Assembly: GCF_003115845.1 (NCBI RefSeq)
Contig: NZ_KZ819024.1
Span: 248,001-312,000 of the forward strand
DNA: 64,000 nt
DNA from: Brenneria roseae subsp. roseae
Lineage (GTDB): Bacteria; Pseudomonadota; Gammaproteobacteria; Enterobacterales; Enterobacteriaceae
Direction of reading: 5' to 3'
Positions 54,977 through 64,000 of the stretch are shown here, piece by piece. Under the pieces are notes generated by a model. It was given only the letters and a program-made list of their open reading frames with translations, was not told the origin of the DNA and searched no databases. The position numbers were made by a program, and so were the translations under genes. Each line of letters begins with the position of its first letter. The first letter of the stretch is position 1.

Positions 54977-57816
54977 CAGACAAATTTACGCTCTTCTCCA
55001 TTGCCGCCGACGTTAGTTGCACAGCGACCACAAATGTCAGGATAATCGGCGTTAATGCCGATATCTGGCTCATAGTGCCAGCAGCGAGGACACTTGTGCC
55101 CTTCCGCCTTGCTTAAGGCAATTTTCAGTCCGGAGAGTTCCGTAGCTTGCGCATCGGCAGGCGCGTCTTCATAACGCGCAACCAGCGCTTTCGAGGTCAA
55201 CAGCGCAAAATGCAGTTCCTGATGCAGTCGATTCAATTTACCCGCCAGATTGGCATCGGCATAAAGGGTGACGGAGGCTTCCAGCGATCCGCCGATACGC
55301 TTGTCATTACGCGCCTGCTCAATCACTTTGTTTACTTCACTGCGCACTTTCAGGATGTCCGCCCAGAAAGCGTCATTCATGGTCTCGGCCGAATCCAGGC
55401 CGAACAAGCCGTCATACCACTCCTCGGTAAAGACATACTGAGCGCGAGCGCCCGGCAGGTAGCCCCAGATTTCGTCTGCGGTGAATGACAGAATCGGCGC
55501 CATCCAGCGAACCAACGCTTCACAGATATGATACAGCGCCGTCTGACAGCTGCGACGGGCAACGCTGTCGCCTTTCGCGGTGTATTGACGGTCCTTGATG
55601 ATATCAAGATAGAACGAGCCCATTTCAATGGAGCAGAACTGCATCAGCCGTTGTACGACACGGTGAAAATCATAGCTCTCGTAGGCTTCGATAATTTCTT
55701 CCTGCGCCGCTTTCGCACAGCCGACCGCCCAGCGATCCAGCACCACCATTTCTTCGGGTTTCACCATATGCTGCTGCGGATCAAATCCGTTCAGGTTAGC
55801 CAGCAGGAAACGTGCGGTGTTACGAATACGACGATAAGCATCGGCCGAACGTTTCAGAATCTCATCAGAAACGGCGATCTCGCCCGAATAATCAGTTGAA
55901 CCGATCCACAGACGCAGAATATCGGCCCCCAGTTTATCCATCACGTCCTGCGGGCTGACGGTATTGCCGATCGACTTGGACATCTTGCGCCCCTGACCAT
56001 CAACGGTGAAACCGTGAGTCAGAACCTGACGATAAGGTGCTTTACCTTTGATCGCGGTAGAGATCATCAGTGAAGACATAAACCAGCCGCGATGCTGATC
56101 GGAACCTTCAAGGTACATATCCGCGGAATGACCGCCAAACTCAGGGCGAACATCAACCACCGAAGCATGCGTTGACCCGGAGTCGAACCATACGTCCAGC
56201 GTATCCGGCACCTTAACGTAATGCTCGGCATCGGCTCCCAATACATCGGCCGGATCAAGATCCCACCATGCCTGAATACCATCCTGCTCAACGCGTTTGG
56301 CAACGGCCTCAATCAGTTCGCTGGTGCGCGGATGCAGTTCTTCCGTTTCTTTGTGAACGAACAGCGACATCGGTACGCCCCAGGTACGCTGACGGGAAAT
56401 ACACCAGTCGGGACGGTTAGCGACCATCGCTTCAATACGTGCCTGACCCCAGTCAGGGATCCACTGCACGCCTTTGATTTCAGCCAGAGACTGCTGACGC
56501 AGACCTTTCTGATCCATGCTGACAAACCACTGCGGGGTGGCACGGAAGATGATAGGCGTTTTGTGACGCCAGCAGCACGGATAGCTGTGCAGCAGTTTTT
56601 CCACGTGCAGCAGAGCGCCCTTTTCACGCAGAATCTCAACAATGAGATCATTGGCTTTAAAGACAAACTTACCGTCCAGTCCAGGATAAGTTCCGCTCAG
56701 GTAGCAGCCGTTCGGCCCCACCGGATTGGCGACTTCCAACCCATACTGCTGACCGATGACATAATCGTCCGGACCATGCCCCGGCGCGGTATGCACCGCA
56801 CCGGTGCCCGCGTCCAGCGTCACGTGTTCGCCCAGAATAACCGGAACGTCAAAGCCCATGAACGGGTGTTGGAAACGCAACAGTTCCAACTCGCTGCCTT
56901 TTACCTTATTTTCGGTTAATTCAATAAACGTCGCGTCGCCGTTAGCATCTCCCGCGATACGCTGGGCGACAGCGGCGGCTAATCCATCCGCAACAATAAT
57001 GTTTTTCCCCGCCACCTGAAGCAGGACATACTCAAAATCAGCATTAAGCGCAATCGCCCGGTTGGCAGGCAATGTCCAGGGCGTAGTCGTCCAAATGACC
57101 AGCGAGACATCGCCTTGCACCGCATCAGCAGACAGACCGAATTTCGCCAGCACCGCATCGCGATCAACGGCATTGAACGCAACATCGATGGAAGGCGAGG
57201 TTTTATCGTAATATTCCACTTCGGCTTCGGCCAGCGCAGAACCACAGTCGGCGCACCAGTGAACCGGTTTCGCCCCTTTATGCAGGTGGCCGTTTTCAAT
57301 AATACGGCCCAGCGCCCGAATAATGTTCGCTTCGGTCTGGAAATCCATCGTCAGATAAGGATGTTCCCAGTCACCTAATACGCCCAGGCGAATAAAGTCT
57401 TTCTTCTGACCTGCGACCTGTTCGGCTGCGTATTTACGGCACTCGGCGCGGAATTCCGCCGCGCTCACCTTCTCTCCCGGCTTACCGATCAACTGTTCGA
57501 CTTTCAGTTCGATAGGCAGGCCATGGCAGTCCCAGCCCGGCACATAAGGAGAGTCATAGCCAGACAGGCTTTTAGACTTAACGATAATATCTTTAAGAAT
57601 TTTGTTAACCGAGTGACCAATATGAATGCTGCCATTCGCATATGGGGGGCCATCATGCAGAATGAAGGTTTTTTTACCTTTTTTGGCATTACGAATAATC
57701 CCGTACAGATCCTGCTCATACCAACGTTTCAGCATGTCAGGTTCACGCTTGGCCAAATCGCCACGCATCGGGAACCCTGTTTCCGGCAAATTCAGGGTAG
57801 TCTTATAGTCACTCAT
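54976..57816 (-). CDS. ileS: Isoleucyl-tRNA synthetase
   Basis: 946 aa (E. coli 938). Class I synthetase charging tRNA-Ile. HIGH motif in [15 protein letters not shown] (about 58-72), editing domain (about 195-400) with [17 protein letters not shown] in [10 protein letters not shown] (about 605), and a C-terminal zinc-binding CPRCWHYE...CGRC. The last residues [10 protein letters not shown] are typical. It follows ribF by 32 nt. Confidence 0.98.
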   Translation of the reverse strand: MSDYKTTLNLPETGFPMRGDLAKREPDMLKRWYEQDLYGIIRNAKKGKKTFILHDGPPYANGSIHIGHSVNKILKDIIVKSKSLSGYDSPYVPGWDCHGLPIELKVEQLIGKPGEKVSAAEFRAECRKYAAEQVAGQKKDFIRLGVLGDWEHPYLTMDFQTEANIIRALGRIIENGHLHKGAKPVHWCADCGSALAEAEVEYYDKTSPSIDVAFNAVDRDAVLAKFGLSADAVQGDVSLVIWTTTPWTLPANRAIALNADFEYVLLQVAGKNIIVADGLAAAVAQRIAGDANGDATFIELTENKVKGSELELLRFQHPFMGFDVPVILGEHVTLDAGTGAVHTAPGHGPDDYVIGQQYGLEVANPVGPNGCYLSGTYPGLDGKFVFKANDLIVEILREKGALLHVEKLLHSYPCCWRHKTPIIFRATPQWFVSMDQKGLRQQSLAEIKGVQWIPDWGQARIEAMVANRPDWCISRQRTWGVPMSLFVHKETEELHPRTSELIEAVAKRVEQDGIQAWWDLDPADVLGADAEHYVKVPDTLDVWFDSGSTHASVVDVRPEFGGHSADMYLEGSDQHRGWFMSSLMISTAIKGKAPYRQVLTHGFTVDGQGRKMSKSIGNTVSPQDVMDKLGADILRLWIGSTDYSGEIAVSDEILKRSADAYRRIRNTARFLLANLNGFDPQQHMVKPEEMVVLDRWAVGCAKAAQEEIIEAYESYDFHRVVQRLMQFCSIEMGSFYLDIIKDRQYTAKGDSVARRSCQTALYHICEALVRWMAPILSFTADEIWGYLPGARAQYVFTEEWYDGLFGLDSAETMNDAFWADILKVRSEVNKVIEQARNDKRIGGSLEASVTLYADANLAGKLNRLHQELHFALLTSKALVARYEDAPADAQATELSGLKIALSKAEGHKCPRCWHYEPDIGINADYPDICGRCATNVGGNGEERKFV

Positions 57817-57848
57817 TAGATTCTCGATTTCGTCTTCGGCTAGAAAAA

Positions 57849-58790
57849 TTAAACCGGTGTCTTTAACCCAAAAAATATCCGGGCCGTCACCACATCATCG
57901 GCGATTTGCTGCTTTAAGGCTTCAAGCGAGGCAAAACGCTGTTCATTACGTATCTTTTTACGCAGTACCACTTCAATATGACGACCATACAGATCCATCG
58001 TCACGTCCAGTAGATGCACTTCAAGCTGCTGGCGCCTGTCTCCCGTTACCGTCGGACGAGTGCCGATATTGGCAACGCCCGGCAACGGTTCATCGCCCAG
58101 ACCATATACACTGACAGCATAAACGCCGCTGACTGGCGAAACCTGACGTTTTAACGGCAGATTGGCGGTCGGAAAACCGATGGTCCGCCCTAATTCATTT
58201 CCATGCACTACGCGCCCGGAAATACTGTAGGGATGGCCCAACAGGTTTTCCGCCAGCGCGAGATCATCATGGCTGAGCGCTTCGCGAACGGCCGTGCTGC
58301 TCACCCGTTTACCGCTATTACAGAATGAGTCGGTACTGATGACATCAAACCCGGCCTTAAGCCCGGCATCTTGTAATAACAGGAAATCGCCCTGCCGACC
58401 AGCCCCGAAACGAAAGTCGTCTCCGACCACCAGAAACCGGACGCCCAGTTTTTCCACCAACAGCGTGGATACAAACGTTTGGGCATGATTGGCGGCAAAA
58501 TGCGCATCAAACTTCACGCACAATAGGTAATCTACCCCCGCCTTCGCCAGATAATTCACTTTATCGCGCAGGCGAGTCAAACGCGCAGGCGCTTTTTCGG
58601 CAGAAAATAATTCCAGCGGCTGCGGTTCAAAGATCATCACCATAACGGGCAAACCGCGCGCCTGTCCTTCCTGCTTCAAGCGCTCCAGCAACATTTGATG
58701 TCCGCGGTGCACGCCGTCAAAATTACCAATAGTGAGCACACAGCCATAATGGTGTGCCCGAAGATTGTGTATACCGCGAATTAGCTGCAT
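57849..58790 (-). CDS. ribF: Bifunctional riboflavin kinase / FMN adenylyltransferase
   Basis: 313 aa, the E. coli length. It makes FMN and FAD from riboflavin. N-terminal nucleotidyltransferase domain with [14 protein letters not shown] (about 21-34); C-terminal riboflavin kinase domain (about 183-310) with [13 protein letters not shown] and [14 protein letters not shown]. First gene of ribF-ileS-lspA-fkpB-ispH. Confidence 0.97.
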   Translation of the reverse strand: MQLIRGIHNLRAHHYGCVLTIGNFDGVHRGHQMLLERLKQEGQARGLPVMVMIFEPQPLELFSAEKAPARLTRLRDKVNYLAKAGVDYLLCVKFDAHFAANHAQTFVSTLLVEKLGVRFLVVGDDFRFGAGRQGDFLLLQDAGLKAGFDVISTDSFCNSGKRVSSTAVREALSHDDLALAENLLGHPYSISGRVVHGNELGRTIGFPTANLPLKRQVSPVSGVYAVSVYGLGDEPLPGVANIGTRPTVTGDRRQQLEVHLLDVTMDLYGRHIEVVLRKKIRNEQRFASLEALKQQIADDVVTARIFFGLKTPV

Positions 58791-58826
58791 GGCTGGCTCA
58801 GAACAAATGGGTTAAATAATGGAAAT

Positions 58827-58861
58827 CGGCGGATTATACCTTGTACAGCGAGTAAGGTTAA
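58827..58861 (-). promoter_or_regulatory. Predicted promoter of the ribF operon
   Basis: Minus-strand perfect -10 TATAAT (58838-58833), 17-bp spacer, -35 TTAACC (58861-58856; 4 of 6). Start expected near 58827, about 36 nt before the ribF ATG. Confidence 0.55.
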
Positions 58862-59241
58862 CCCGCGATTCACGCCTTTTGCTGCCGCAATGCCCGATAC
58901 GTTCTCCATTTCTGCTATTTTTGGCTGAATCGTCGGTAGATCGCCGCAACATACCGGATATTCAGACCGGGTTTTATATGATGAATTGTTTCATCACGCG
59001 CGCGCCATTGGGGGATATCCAGGTGCGGTAAAGTGACAATCAAATGAATCATCAGGAACTTGGTTAACGCGATGGCCTGCGTCACGAGGAAGCGCCAACA
59101 CGATCGCAAACTGAAAGATGACAGGTATAATCAATTTATGATGCGAAAAGCTGTATTCCGGCGCGTGAAGCTGTTAAAATCCTGCGCCATCACAACGTAA
59201 CAAGCGTCGACGTACAAACGGCGCTTATTTGCACAAATCCA
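58862..59241. other. Divergent region between ribF and rpsT
   Basis: About 380 bases without a supported gene. Further rpsT promoter sequence is likely near its right end (a TTAAAATCC box near 59175), but I could not assign it firmly. nhaR and nhaA, which lie beyond rpsT in E. coli, are not here. Confidence 0.45.
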
Positions 59242-59277
59242 TTGACAAACGAAGGCTAAAAGGGCATATTCCTCGGC
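59242..59277 (+). promoter_or_regulatory. rpsT promoter (P2-like)
   Basis: Perfect -35 TTGACA (59242-59247), 17-bp spacer, -10 CATATT (59265-59270). The box and the following leader CCTCGGCCTTTGAATTGTCC look nearly identical to those of E. coli rpsT P2. The untranslated leader takes part in S20 autoregulation in E. coli. Confidence 0.8.
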
Positions 59278-59318
59278 CTTTGAATTGTCCTCGATAGAAT
59301 ATATTTGGGAGTTGGACC

Positions 59319-59582
59319 TTGGCTAATATCAAATCAGCTAAGAAACGCGCCGTACAATCTGAGAAGCGCCGTAAGCATAACGCAAGCCGTCGTTCCATGA
59401 TGCGTACTTTCATCAAGAAAGTATACGCGGCGATCGCTACTGGCGATAAAGAAGCGGCACAGAATGCGTTTAATGATATGCAACCGATCGTGGATCGTCA
59501 GGCTGGTAAAGGCCTGATCCACAAAAATAAAGCTGCACGTCATAAATCCAATCTGGTTGCGCGCATTAACGCTATGCAATAA
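59319..59582 (+). CDS. rpsT: 30S ribosomal protein S20
   Basis: 87 aa, the E. coli length, starting at TTG as in E. coli, with GGGAG upstream. Basic, helical protein: [20 protein letters not shown] at the N-terminus, [18 protein letters not shown], and the C-terminal [15 protein letters not shown]. It binds 16S rRNA early in assembly. The weak TTG start is part of its translational autocontrol in E. coli. Confidence 0.97.
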   Translation: MANIKSAKKRAVQSEKRRKHNASRRSMMRTFIKKVYAAIATGDKEAAQNAFNDMQPIVDRQAGKGLIHKNKAARHKSNLVARINAMQ

Positions 59583-59610
59583 TCGCGTTTCGCGTATTGT
59601 ATTGTTGTTA

Positions 59611-59638
59611 AAAAAACCGGCTCAGGCCGGTTTTTTTG
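59611..59638 (+). terminator. rpsT terminator
   Basis: AACCGGC, loop TCAG, GCCGGTT followed by a run of T (59629-59637); A residues on the left extend the stem. 28 nt after the rpsT stop. Confidence 0.88.
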
Positions 59639-59708
59639 CGTCTTCAGCAGGAAATATTTTTCCCCTGTTATTCACGGTATAGCCGATCCCGACGCAGGCA
59701 GGATATGC

Positions 59709-59748
59709 AATCCGGCTGGTAGCAACACCAGCCGGATTCTTGTTTTGC
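59709..59748 (+). terminator. Second hairpin between rpsT and dnaJ
   Basis: A 12-bp perfect stem, AATCCGGCTGGT (59709-59720) with ACCAGCCGGATT (59727-59738), then CTTGTTTTG on the plus strand. It lies 18 nt from the dnaJ stop. Orientation of the T-rich side favours the rpsT direction, but it could also mark the dnaKJ mRNA end. Confidence 0.55.
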
Positions 59749-59765
59749 CCAAAGCCAACTTCAGA

Positions 59766-60890
59766 TTAGATCAGATCGTCAAAAAACTTCTTCACACCAT
59801 CGAAAAAGCTCTTGGAACGCGGGCTGTTTCTTTCCCCTGATGGGCCGCCAAAGCTTTCTTCCAGTTCTTGCAGCAGTTGCTTTTGACGCTCGTTCAGGTT
59901 AACCGGCGTTTCCACCACAACCCGACACAACAAATCGCCCTGAACGCCGCCGCGAACAGATTTCACGCCCTTGCCGCGCATACGGAACAGTTTCCCGGTT
60001 TGCGTTTCCGCAGGGACTTTCAGCTTAACCCGGCCATCCAGCGTCGGCACTTCAATTTCCCCGCCCAGCGCCGCCATGGCAAAATTAATCGGCACTTCAC
60101 AGTACAGATTGTTTTCTTCACGCTGGAAAATCGGATGCGGTCTCACCTGAACCTGAACGTACAAATCGCCGGCTGGTGCGCCGTGTTCCCCCGCTTCCCC
60201 TTCTCCTGACAAACGGATGCGATCGCCCGTATCCACTCCGGCAGGGATCTTCACCGACAGCGTTTTGCTCTTTTCTACGCGGCCATGACCGTGACATTTC
60301 GTGCAGGGATCTTTAATGATCTTCCCACGGCCATGACAGTGCGGACAGGCTTGTTGAACGGTGAAAAAGCCCTGACGCATCTGTACCTGACCGTTACCAT
60401 GACAGGTCGGACAGGTGACGGGCGAGCTGCCAGGCTTAGCCCCGCTGCCATGGCAAACATCGCACTCTTCCAGCGTAGGGATACGGATCTCTTTGGAAAC
60501 CCCGCGGACAGCCTCTTCCAGCGACAGATCCATGTTATAGCGTAAATCGGCGCCGCGACTCGCGCGCTGGCGACGACCGCCGCCAAAAATATCACCGAAG
60601 ACGTCGCCAAAAATATCACCAAAATCGGCTCCGCCGCCAAAACCACCGCCTCCCATACCACCTTGTTCAAATGCAGCATGGCCGTACTGATCGTAGGCGG
60701 CACGTTTCTGTGAGTCGGTGAGGATCTCGTAGGCTTCCTTAATCTCTTTAAATCGTGCTTCGGCTTCTTTATCACCAGAATTACGATCCGGGTGATACTT
60801 CATCGCCAGACGCTTATAAGCCTTCTTGATCTCACGCTCTTCCGCACCTTTAGCAACGCCTAAAATCTCGTAATAGTCTTGCTTCGCCAT
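59766..60890 (-). CDS. dnaJ: Chaperone protein DnaJ
   Basis: 374 aa (E. coli 376) from [20 protein letters not shown]. Class A Hsp40 that delivers substrates to DnaK and stimulates its ATPase. J domain (about 1-70) with HPD in KYHPDRN, G/F region (about 75-105), four CxxCxGxG zinc repeats (about 142-205: [32 protein letters not shown]), then the C-terminal substrate domains. It follows dnaK by 111 nt; a longer upstream frame is rejected. Confidence 0.98.
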   Translation of the reverse strand: MAKQDYYEILGVAKGAEEREIKKAYKRLAMKYHPDRNSGDKEAEARFKEIKEAYEILTDSQKRAAYDQYGHAAFEQGGMGGGGFGGGADFGDIFGDVFGDIFGGGRRQRASRGADLRYNMDLSLEEAVRGVSKEIRIPTLEECDVCHGSGAKPGSSPVTCPTCHGNGQVQMRQGFFTVQQACPHCHGRGKIIKDPCTKCHGHGRVEKSKTLSVKIPAGVDTGDRIRLSGEGEAGEHGAPAGDLYVQVQVRPHPIFQREENNLYCEVPINFAMAALGGEIEVPTLDGRVKLKVPAETQTGKLFRMRGKGVKSVRGGVQGDLLCRVVVETPVNLNERQKQLLQELEESFGGPSGERNSPRSKSFFDGVKKFFDDLI

Positions 60891-60917
60891 TCTTTTTTTC
60901 CTGCCCTCAACATGCGT

Positions 60918-60949
60918 GCACGGGCGCAGAGTTTCCTCAACGCCCGTGC
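60918..60949 (-). other. Hairpin in the dnaK-dnaJ intercistronic region
   Basis: A 9-bp perfect stem, GCACGGGCG (60918-60926) with CGCCCGTGC (60941-60949), 14-nt loop, no T tract. It may partly terminate transcription or set the dnaK to dnaJ expression ratio. Confidence 0.5.
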
Positions 60950-61001
60950 TGGTTGCCAGCAACAGTTAATAGTTACCGTTACTGCGCCCGCTCAAGGGCG
61001 A

Positions 61002-62915
61002 TTATTTTTTATCTTTTACTTCTTCAAATTCGGCATCAACTACGTCGTCGTCTTTACGAGCGGAAGTATCACCGGCCGCACTTTCAGTACCCGCCTGAGC
61101 CTGCGGCTGAGACGCTTCCAGCAGCTTACCGGAAGCCTGAACCAGCGCCTGGATTTTCGCTTCGATATCCGCTTTGTCTTCACCTTTCAGCGCGCTTTCC
61201 AATGCTTTCAAGGCGTCTTCAACAGCGGTTTTATCATCAGCAGCCAGATTATCACCCACTTCTTCCAGCTGCTTGCGAGTGCTATGCAACAGGTGATCGC
61301 CCTGGTTACGGGTCTGAACCAGTTCTTCAAACTTACGGTCAGATTCCGCGTTCGCCTCGGCATCGCGAACCATTTTCTGGATCTCGTCCTCATTCAGACC
61401 AGAGGACGCCTTGATAGTGATTTTCTGCTCACGACCGCTGTTCTTATCTTTCGCGGAAACATGCAGGATACCATCCGCATCGATATCAAAGGTCACTTCG
61501 ATCTGCGGCATACCGCGCGGCGCAGGCTGGATACCATCCAGATTGAATTGGCCCAGAGACTTGTTGTCATGCGCACGTTTACGTTCACCTTGCAACACAT
61601 GGATGGTTACCGCAGACTGGTTATCTTCCGCTGTCGAGAATACCTGGCTGTGCTTGGTCGGGATAGTGGTGTTTTTGGCAATCAGCGCCGTCATCACGCC
61701 ACCCATGGTTTCGATACCCAGAGACAACGGGGTCACGTCCAGCAGCAGCACGTCTTTCACATCACCCGACAGAACGCCGCCCTGAACCGCAGCACCAATA
61801 GCAACGGCTTCATCCGGGTTCACGTCTTTACGTGGTTCTTTACCGAAGAAGTCAGCCACTTTCTTCTGTACCAGTGGCATACGAGTCTGACCACCCACCA
61901 GAATCACGTCCTGGATTTCAGACACGGACAGTCCGGCATCCTGCAAAGCAACTTTCAGCGGCTCCAGAGAACGATTCACCAGATCTTCTACCAACGACTC
62001 CAATTTGGCGCGCGTCACTTTGATGTTCAGGTGCTTCGGCCCCGTTGCATCCGCGGTGATGTACGGCAGATTCACGTCAGTTTGTTGTGCAGAAGACAGT
62101 TCAATCTTGGCTTTTTCTGCGGCTTCTTTCAGACGCTGCATAGCCAGCGGATCGTTACGCAGATCGAAACCCTGATCTTTCTTGAATTCATCAACCAGAT
62201 AATTAATCAGACGGCTATCGAAATCTTCACCACCCAGGTGGGTATCACCGTTGGTTGCCAGAACTTCGAAGGTTTTTTCGCCATCAACCTCATCGATTTC
62301 GATGATAGAAATATCGAAAGTACCGCCACCCAGGTCATATACCGCAATGGTGCGGTTACCCACTTCTTTATCCAAACCATACGCCAGCGCCGCCGCCGTC
62401 GGTTCGTTAATGATACGTTTTACTTCCAGACCTGCGATACGTCCCGCATCTTTGGTTGCCTGACGCTGAGCATCGTTGAAGTAGGCCGGAACGGTAATCA
62501 CCGCTTCAGTGACCGCTTCACCCAGATAATCTTCAGCCGTTTTCTTCATTTTCTTCAGCACTTCAGCTGAAATCTGCGGCGGAGCCATTTTCTGGTCTTT
62601 CACTTCCAACCAGGCATCACCATTATCGGCCGCAATGATTTTGTACGGCATAATATTGGTGTCGCGCTGTACCTCTTCGTCTTTAAAACGACGACCAATC
62701 AGACGCTTAATCGCAAACAGGGTATTTTTCGGGTTAGTAACCGCCTGACGTTTAGCCGGTTGGCCAACCAGAGTTTCACCGTCCTGCGTATAAGCAATGA
62801 TTGAAGGTGTCGTGCGATCGCCTTCGCTGTTTTCCAGTACTTTAACCTGCGTACCGTCCATAATCGCTACACAAGAGTTGGTCGTACCCAGGTCGATACC
62901 AATAATCTTACCCAT
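61002..62915 (-). CDS. dnaK: Chaperone protein DnaK (Hsp70)
   Basis: 637 aa (E. coli 638). ATP-dependent chaperone. N-terminal ATPase domain (about 1-385) starts [20 protein letters not shown] and has [15 protein letters not shown] and the [10 protein letters not shown]-type phosphate motif; the linker [12 protein letters not shown] (about 388-399) leads to the substrate-binding domain, and the lid ends in [15 protein letters not shown]. Upstream is a sigma-32 promoter. dnaJ follows. Confidence 0.98.
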   Translation of the reverse strand: MGKIIGIDLGTTNSCVAIMDGTQVKVLENSEGDRTTPSIIAYTQDGETLVGQPAKRQAVTNPKNTLFAIKRLIGRRFKDEEVQRDTNIMPYKIIAADNGDAWLEVKDQKMAPPQISAEVLKKMKKTAEDYLGEAVTEAVITVPAYFNDAQRQATKDAGRIAGLEVKRIINEPTAAALAYGLDKEVGNRTIAVYDLGGGTFDISIIEIDEVDGEKTFEVLATNGDTHLGGEDFDSRLINYLVDEFKKDQGFDLRNDPLAMQRLKEAAEKAKIELSSAQQTDVNLPYITADATGPKHLNIKVTRAKLESLVEDLVNRSLEPLKVALQDAGLSVSEIQDVILVGGQTRMPLVQKKVADFFGKEPRKDVNPDEAVAIGAAVQGGVLSGDVKDVLLLDVTPLSLGIETMGGVMTALIAKNTTIPTKHSQVFSTAEDNQSAVTIHVLQGERKRAHDNKSLGQFNLDGIQPAPRGMPQIEVTFDIDADGILHVSAKDKNSGREQKITIKASSGLNEDEIQKMVRDAEANAESDRKFEELVQTRNQGDHLLHSTRKQLEEVGDNLAADDKTAVEDALKALESALKGEDKADIEAKIQALVQASGKLLEASQPQAQAGTESAAGDTSARKDDDVVDAEFEEVKDKK

Positions 62916-62960
62916 CTAAACATCTCCACTAATAAAGTCATATTCGGTGTGGTAGTTCAA

Positions 62961-62993
62961 CCTACTATGCGGGCGGTATGTCGTTTTTCAACG
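62961..62993 (-). promoter_or_regulatory. Sigma-32 heat-shock promoter of dnaKJ
   Basis: Minus-strand -35 GTTGAAA (62992-62986), 12 to 13 nt, then -10 CCCGCATA (62973-62966), close to CTTGAAA and CCCCATNT. It corresponds in position and sequence to E. coli dnaK P2 (GTTGAAA, then CCCCTATT). Confidence 0.75.
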
Positions 62994-63388
62994 TCATGAC
63001 CTCGTTTTTCTTTTGCATCGCCGTCTATTTAGAGATGGCGATACAAATTTAACGATCCCACATAAACCTTTCTGGCATGGTCAAACTGTTTTGGTTGGAA
63101 ATAAGATGGGGTCAACAATTCTATCATCAAGGGGGGACATGAAAAAAAATGACCGTTATCCCCTGTGGGATCAAACTATTCTTTCTTCGCCATGTTGTGT
63201 CCGTTCAACGCGCCCGATATGATGCCGCGCTCGCTGTAAAAAATAATTTTCAGGAAAAATTTTGACGTTGCGCCGCAACGTCCCGTCAGGGGATTGCCAG
63301 CCACAAAAAAGGGAAATCCCCGGCGTTATGGCGGGCAATAACACCTTAAACAACACCTATTTTGATGATCTGTTATTGCAGAGGATTT
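62994..63388. other. Divergent regulatory region between dnaK and satP
   Basis: About 400 bases with no supported gene. A near-perfect 19-bp palindrome, GACGTTGCG-C-CGCAACGTC (63264-63282), lies about 107 nt before satP. In E. coli yaaI and yaaW (htgA region) occupy this interval; neither is present. Confidence 0.5.
63264..63282. promoter_or_regulatory. Perfect palindrome upstream of satP, possible operator or leader hairpin
   Basis: GACGTTGCG-C-CGCAACGTC, 9-bp perfect arms around one base. With a single-base centre it suits a protein-binding site better than an RNA hairpin. The binding protein is unknown. Confidence 0.4.
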
Positions 63389-63961
63389 ATGCATACGAAC
63401 ACGTTGGCGAATCCCGGTCCGTTAGGACTGATGGGCTTCGGGATGACAACTATTTTACTGAACTTGCACAACGCAGGCTTTTTCCCGCTTTCTTCTATTA
63501 TTCTCAGCGTGGGCATTTTTTACGGCGGTATTGCCCAAATTCTGGCAGGACTACTGGAATACAAAAAAGGGAATACCTTCGGCATGACCGCGTTCACCTC
63601 TTACGGCGCGTTCTGGCTGACACTGGTCGCTATTATCATGCTGCCTAAAATGGGTCTGGCAGACGCCAGCGATGCCCAGTTCCTGGGGGTATTTCTTGGT
63701 CTGTGGGGCGTTTTCACGCTGTTTATGTTCTTTGGAACATTGCGTGCCAACCGCGCGCTGCAATTTGTTTTTGCCAGCCTCACCGTTCTGTTTGCCTTGC
63801 TGGCAATCGGTAATTTCACCGGAAACCATGCACTGCTGACTTTTGCCGGTTTCGAAGGCATTATCTGCGGTGCAAGTGCGATTTATCTCGCGATGGCCGA
63901 AGTGCTGAACGAGCAATATGGCCGTACCGTTCTGCCAATTGGCGCGCGCGGTACACACTGA
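63389..63961 (+). CDS. satP: Succinate-acetate/proton symporter SatP (YaaH)
   Basis: 190 aa (E. coli 188) from [20 protein letters not shown], with GAGGA at good spacing. AceTr/GPR1-FUN34-YaaH family channel with six TM helices. The family signature [20 protein letters not shown] (about 8-27) is intact, as are [20 protein letters not shown] and the C-terminal [11 protein letters not shown]. It imports acetate and succinate. Adjacent to dnaK, as in E. coli, though without yaaW and yaaI. Confidence 0.96.
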   Translation: MHTNTLANPGPLGLMGFGMTTILLNLHNAGFFPLSSIILSVGIFYGGIAQILAGLLEYKKGNTFGMTAFTSYGAFWLTLVAIIMLPKMGLADASDAQFLGVFLGLWGVFTLFMFFGTLRANRALQFVFASLTVLFALLAIGNFTGNHALLTFAGFEGIICGASAIYLAMAEVLNEQYGRTVLPIGARGTH

Positions 63962-64000
63962 GTTTCACGATTATTCAGTGATAAAAGAAGCCCGGTCAAA

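Noticed and set aside
59766-60962. Extended start for dnaJ at 60962
   Set aside because: The extra 24 residues derive from the dnaK-dnaJ spacer hairpin; the J domain starts at MAKQDYY (60890).
60879-62570. 563-codon open frame antisense to dnaK
   Set aside because: A long antisense frame is a known by-product of dnaK codon usage. It has no ribosome binding site or independent family features, and the dnaK frame is certain.

Overview
The window is a chromosomal segment of an enterobacterium. Read in reverse complement, its gene order follows the 0 to 2 minute region of Escherichia coli almost gene for gene: satP, dnaK, dnaJ, rpsT, ribF-ileS-lspA-fkpB-ispH, dapB, carAB, folA, apaHG-rsmA-pdxA-surA-lptD, djlA, rluA, rapA, polB, yabI, thiQPB, sgrR/sgrS, leuDCBA, ilvIH, cra, mraZ. 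Protein lengths match E. coli within a few residues, but there are many substitutions and several clear cargo differences. These differences, with the absence of araBAD, nhaAR and leuO at their usual sites, suggest a Pectobacteriaceae-type genome (Pectobacterium, Brenneria, Dickeya or a relative). The family is an inference. No rRNA, tRNA, IS element, prophage or CRISPR array was seen.

Layout. 1-7.3 kb: the start of mraZ (the dcw cell-division cluster continues off the left edge) with its promoter and MraZ operator, the alanine exporter alaE, cra, ilvIH (acetolactate synthase III) and an AMP-forming acyl-CoA ligase. 7.4-12.4 kb: leuL attenuator and leuABCD. 12.6-13.5 kb: a small two-gene module, a frameshifted HicA-like ORF plus an HTH-protein partner, with a palindromic operator. 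13.5-15.5 kb: sRNA gene sgrS with the embedded peptide gene sgrT, divergent from sgrR. 15.5-19 kb: TPP riboswitch and thiBPQ. 19.1-21.3 kb: a valine-rich leader and attenuator followed by ilvBN (a second acetolactate synthase). 21.4-22.6 kb: yabI and a nested palindromic element. 22.6-29.5 kb: a five-gene Liv-type ABC transporter and a membrane diguanylate cyclase. 29.6-36.8 kb: polB, rapA, rluA, djlA. 37-43.8 kb: lptD-surA-pdxA-rsmA-apaG-apaH. 44.2-46.9 kb: folA, yjjPB (split succinate exporter) and a LysE-family exporter. 47-58.8 kb: carAB, dapB and the ispH-fkpB-lspA-ileS-ribF operon. 59.2-64 kb: rpsT, dnaKJ and satP.

The left half is unusually rich in branched-chain amino acid functions: two acetolactate synthases (ilvIH and ilvBN), the complete leucine branch and a Liv-type uptake system lie within about 24 kb. 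Attenuator leaders (leuL for leucine, an IvbL-like peptide for valine and leucine) control two of these operons. The right half is mostly housekeeping: LPS export, outer-membrane protein folding, cofactor synthesis, pyrimidine and arginine precursor supply, isoprenoids, lipoprotein processing, translation and heat shock. The least conventional items are the broken HicA-like module, whose 3' end collides with sgrS, and the hyper-palindromic element at 22.45-22.60 kb.
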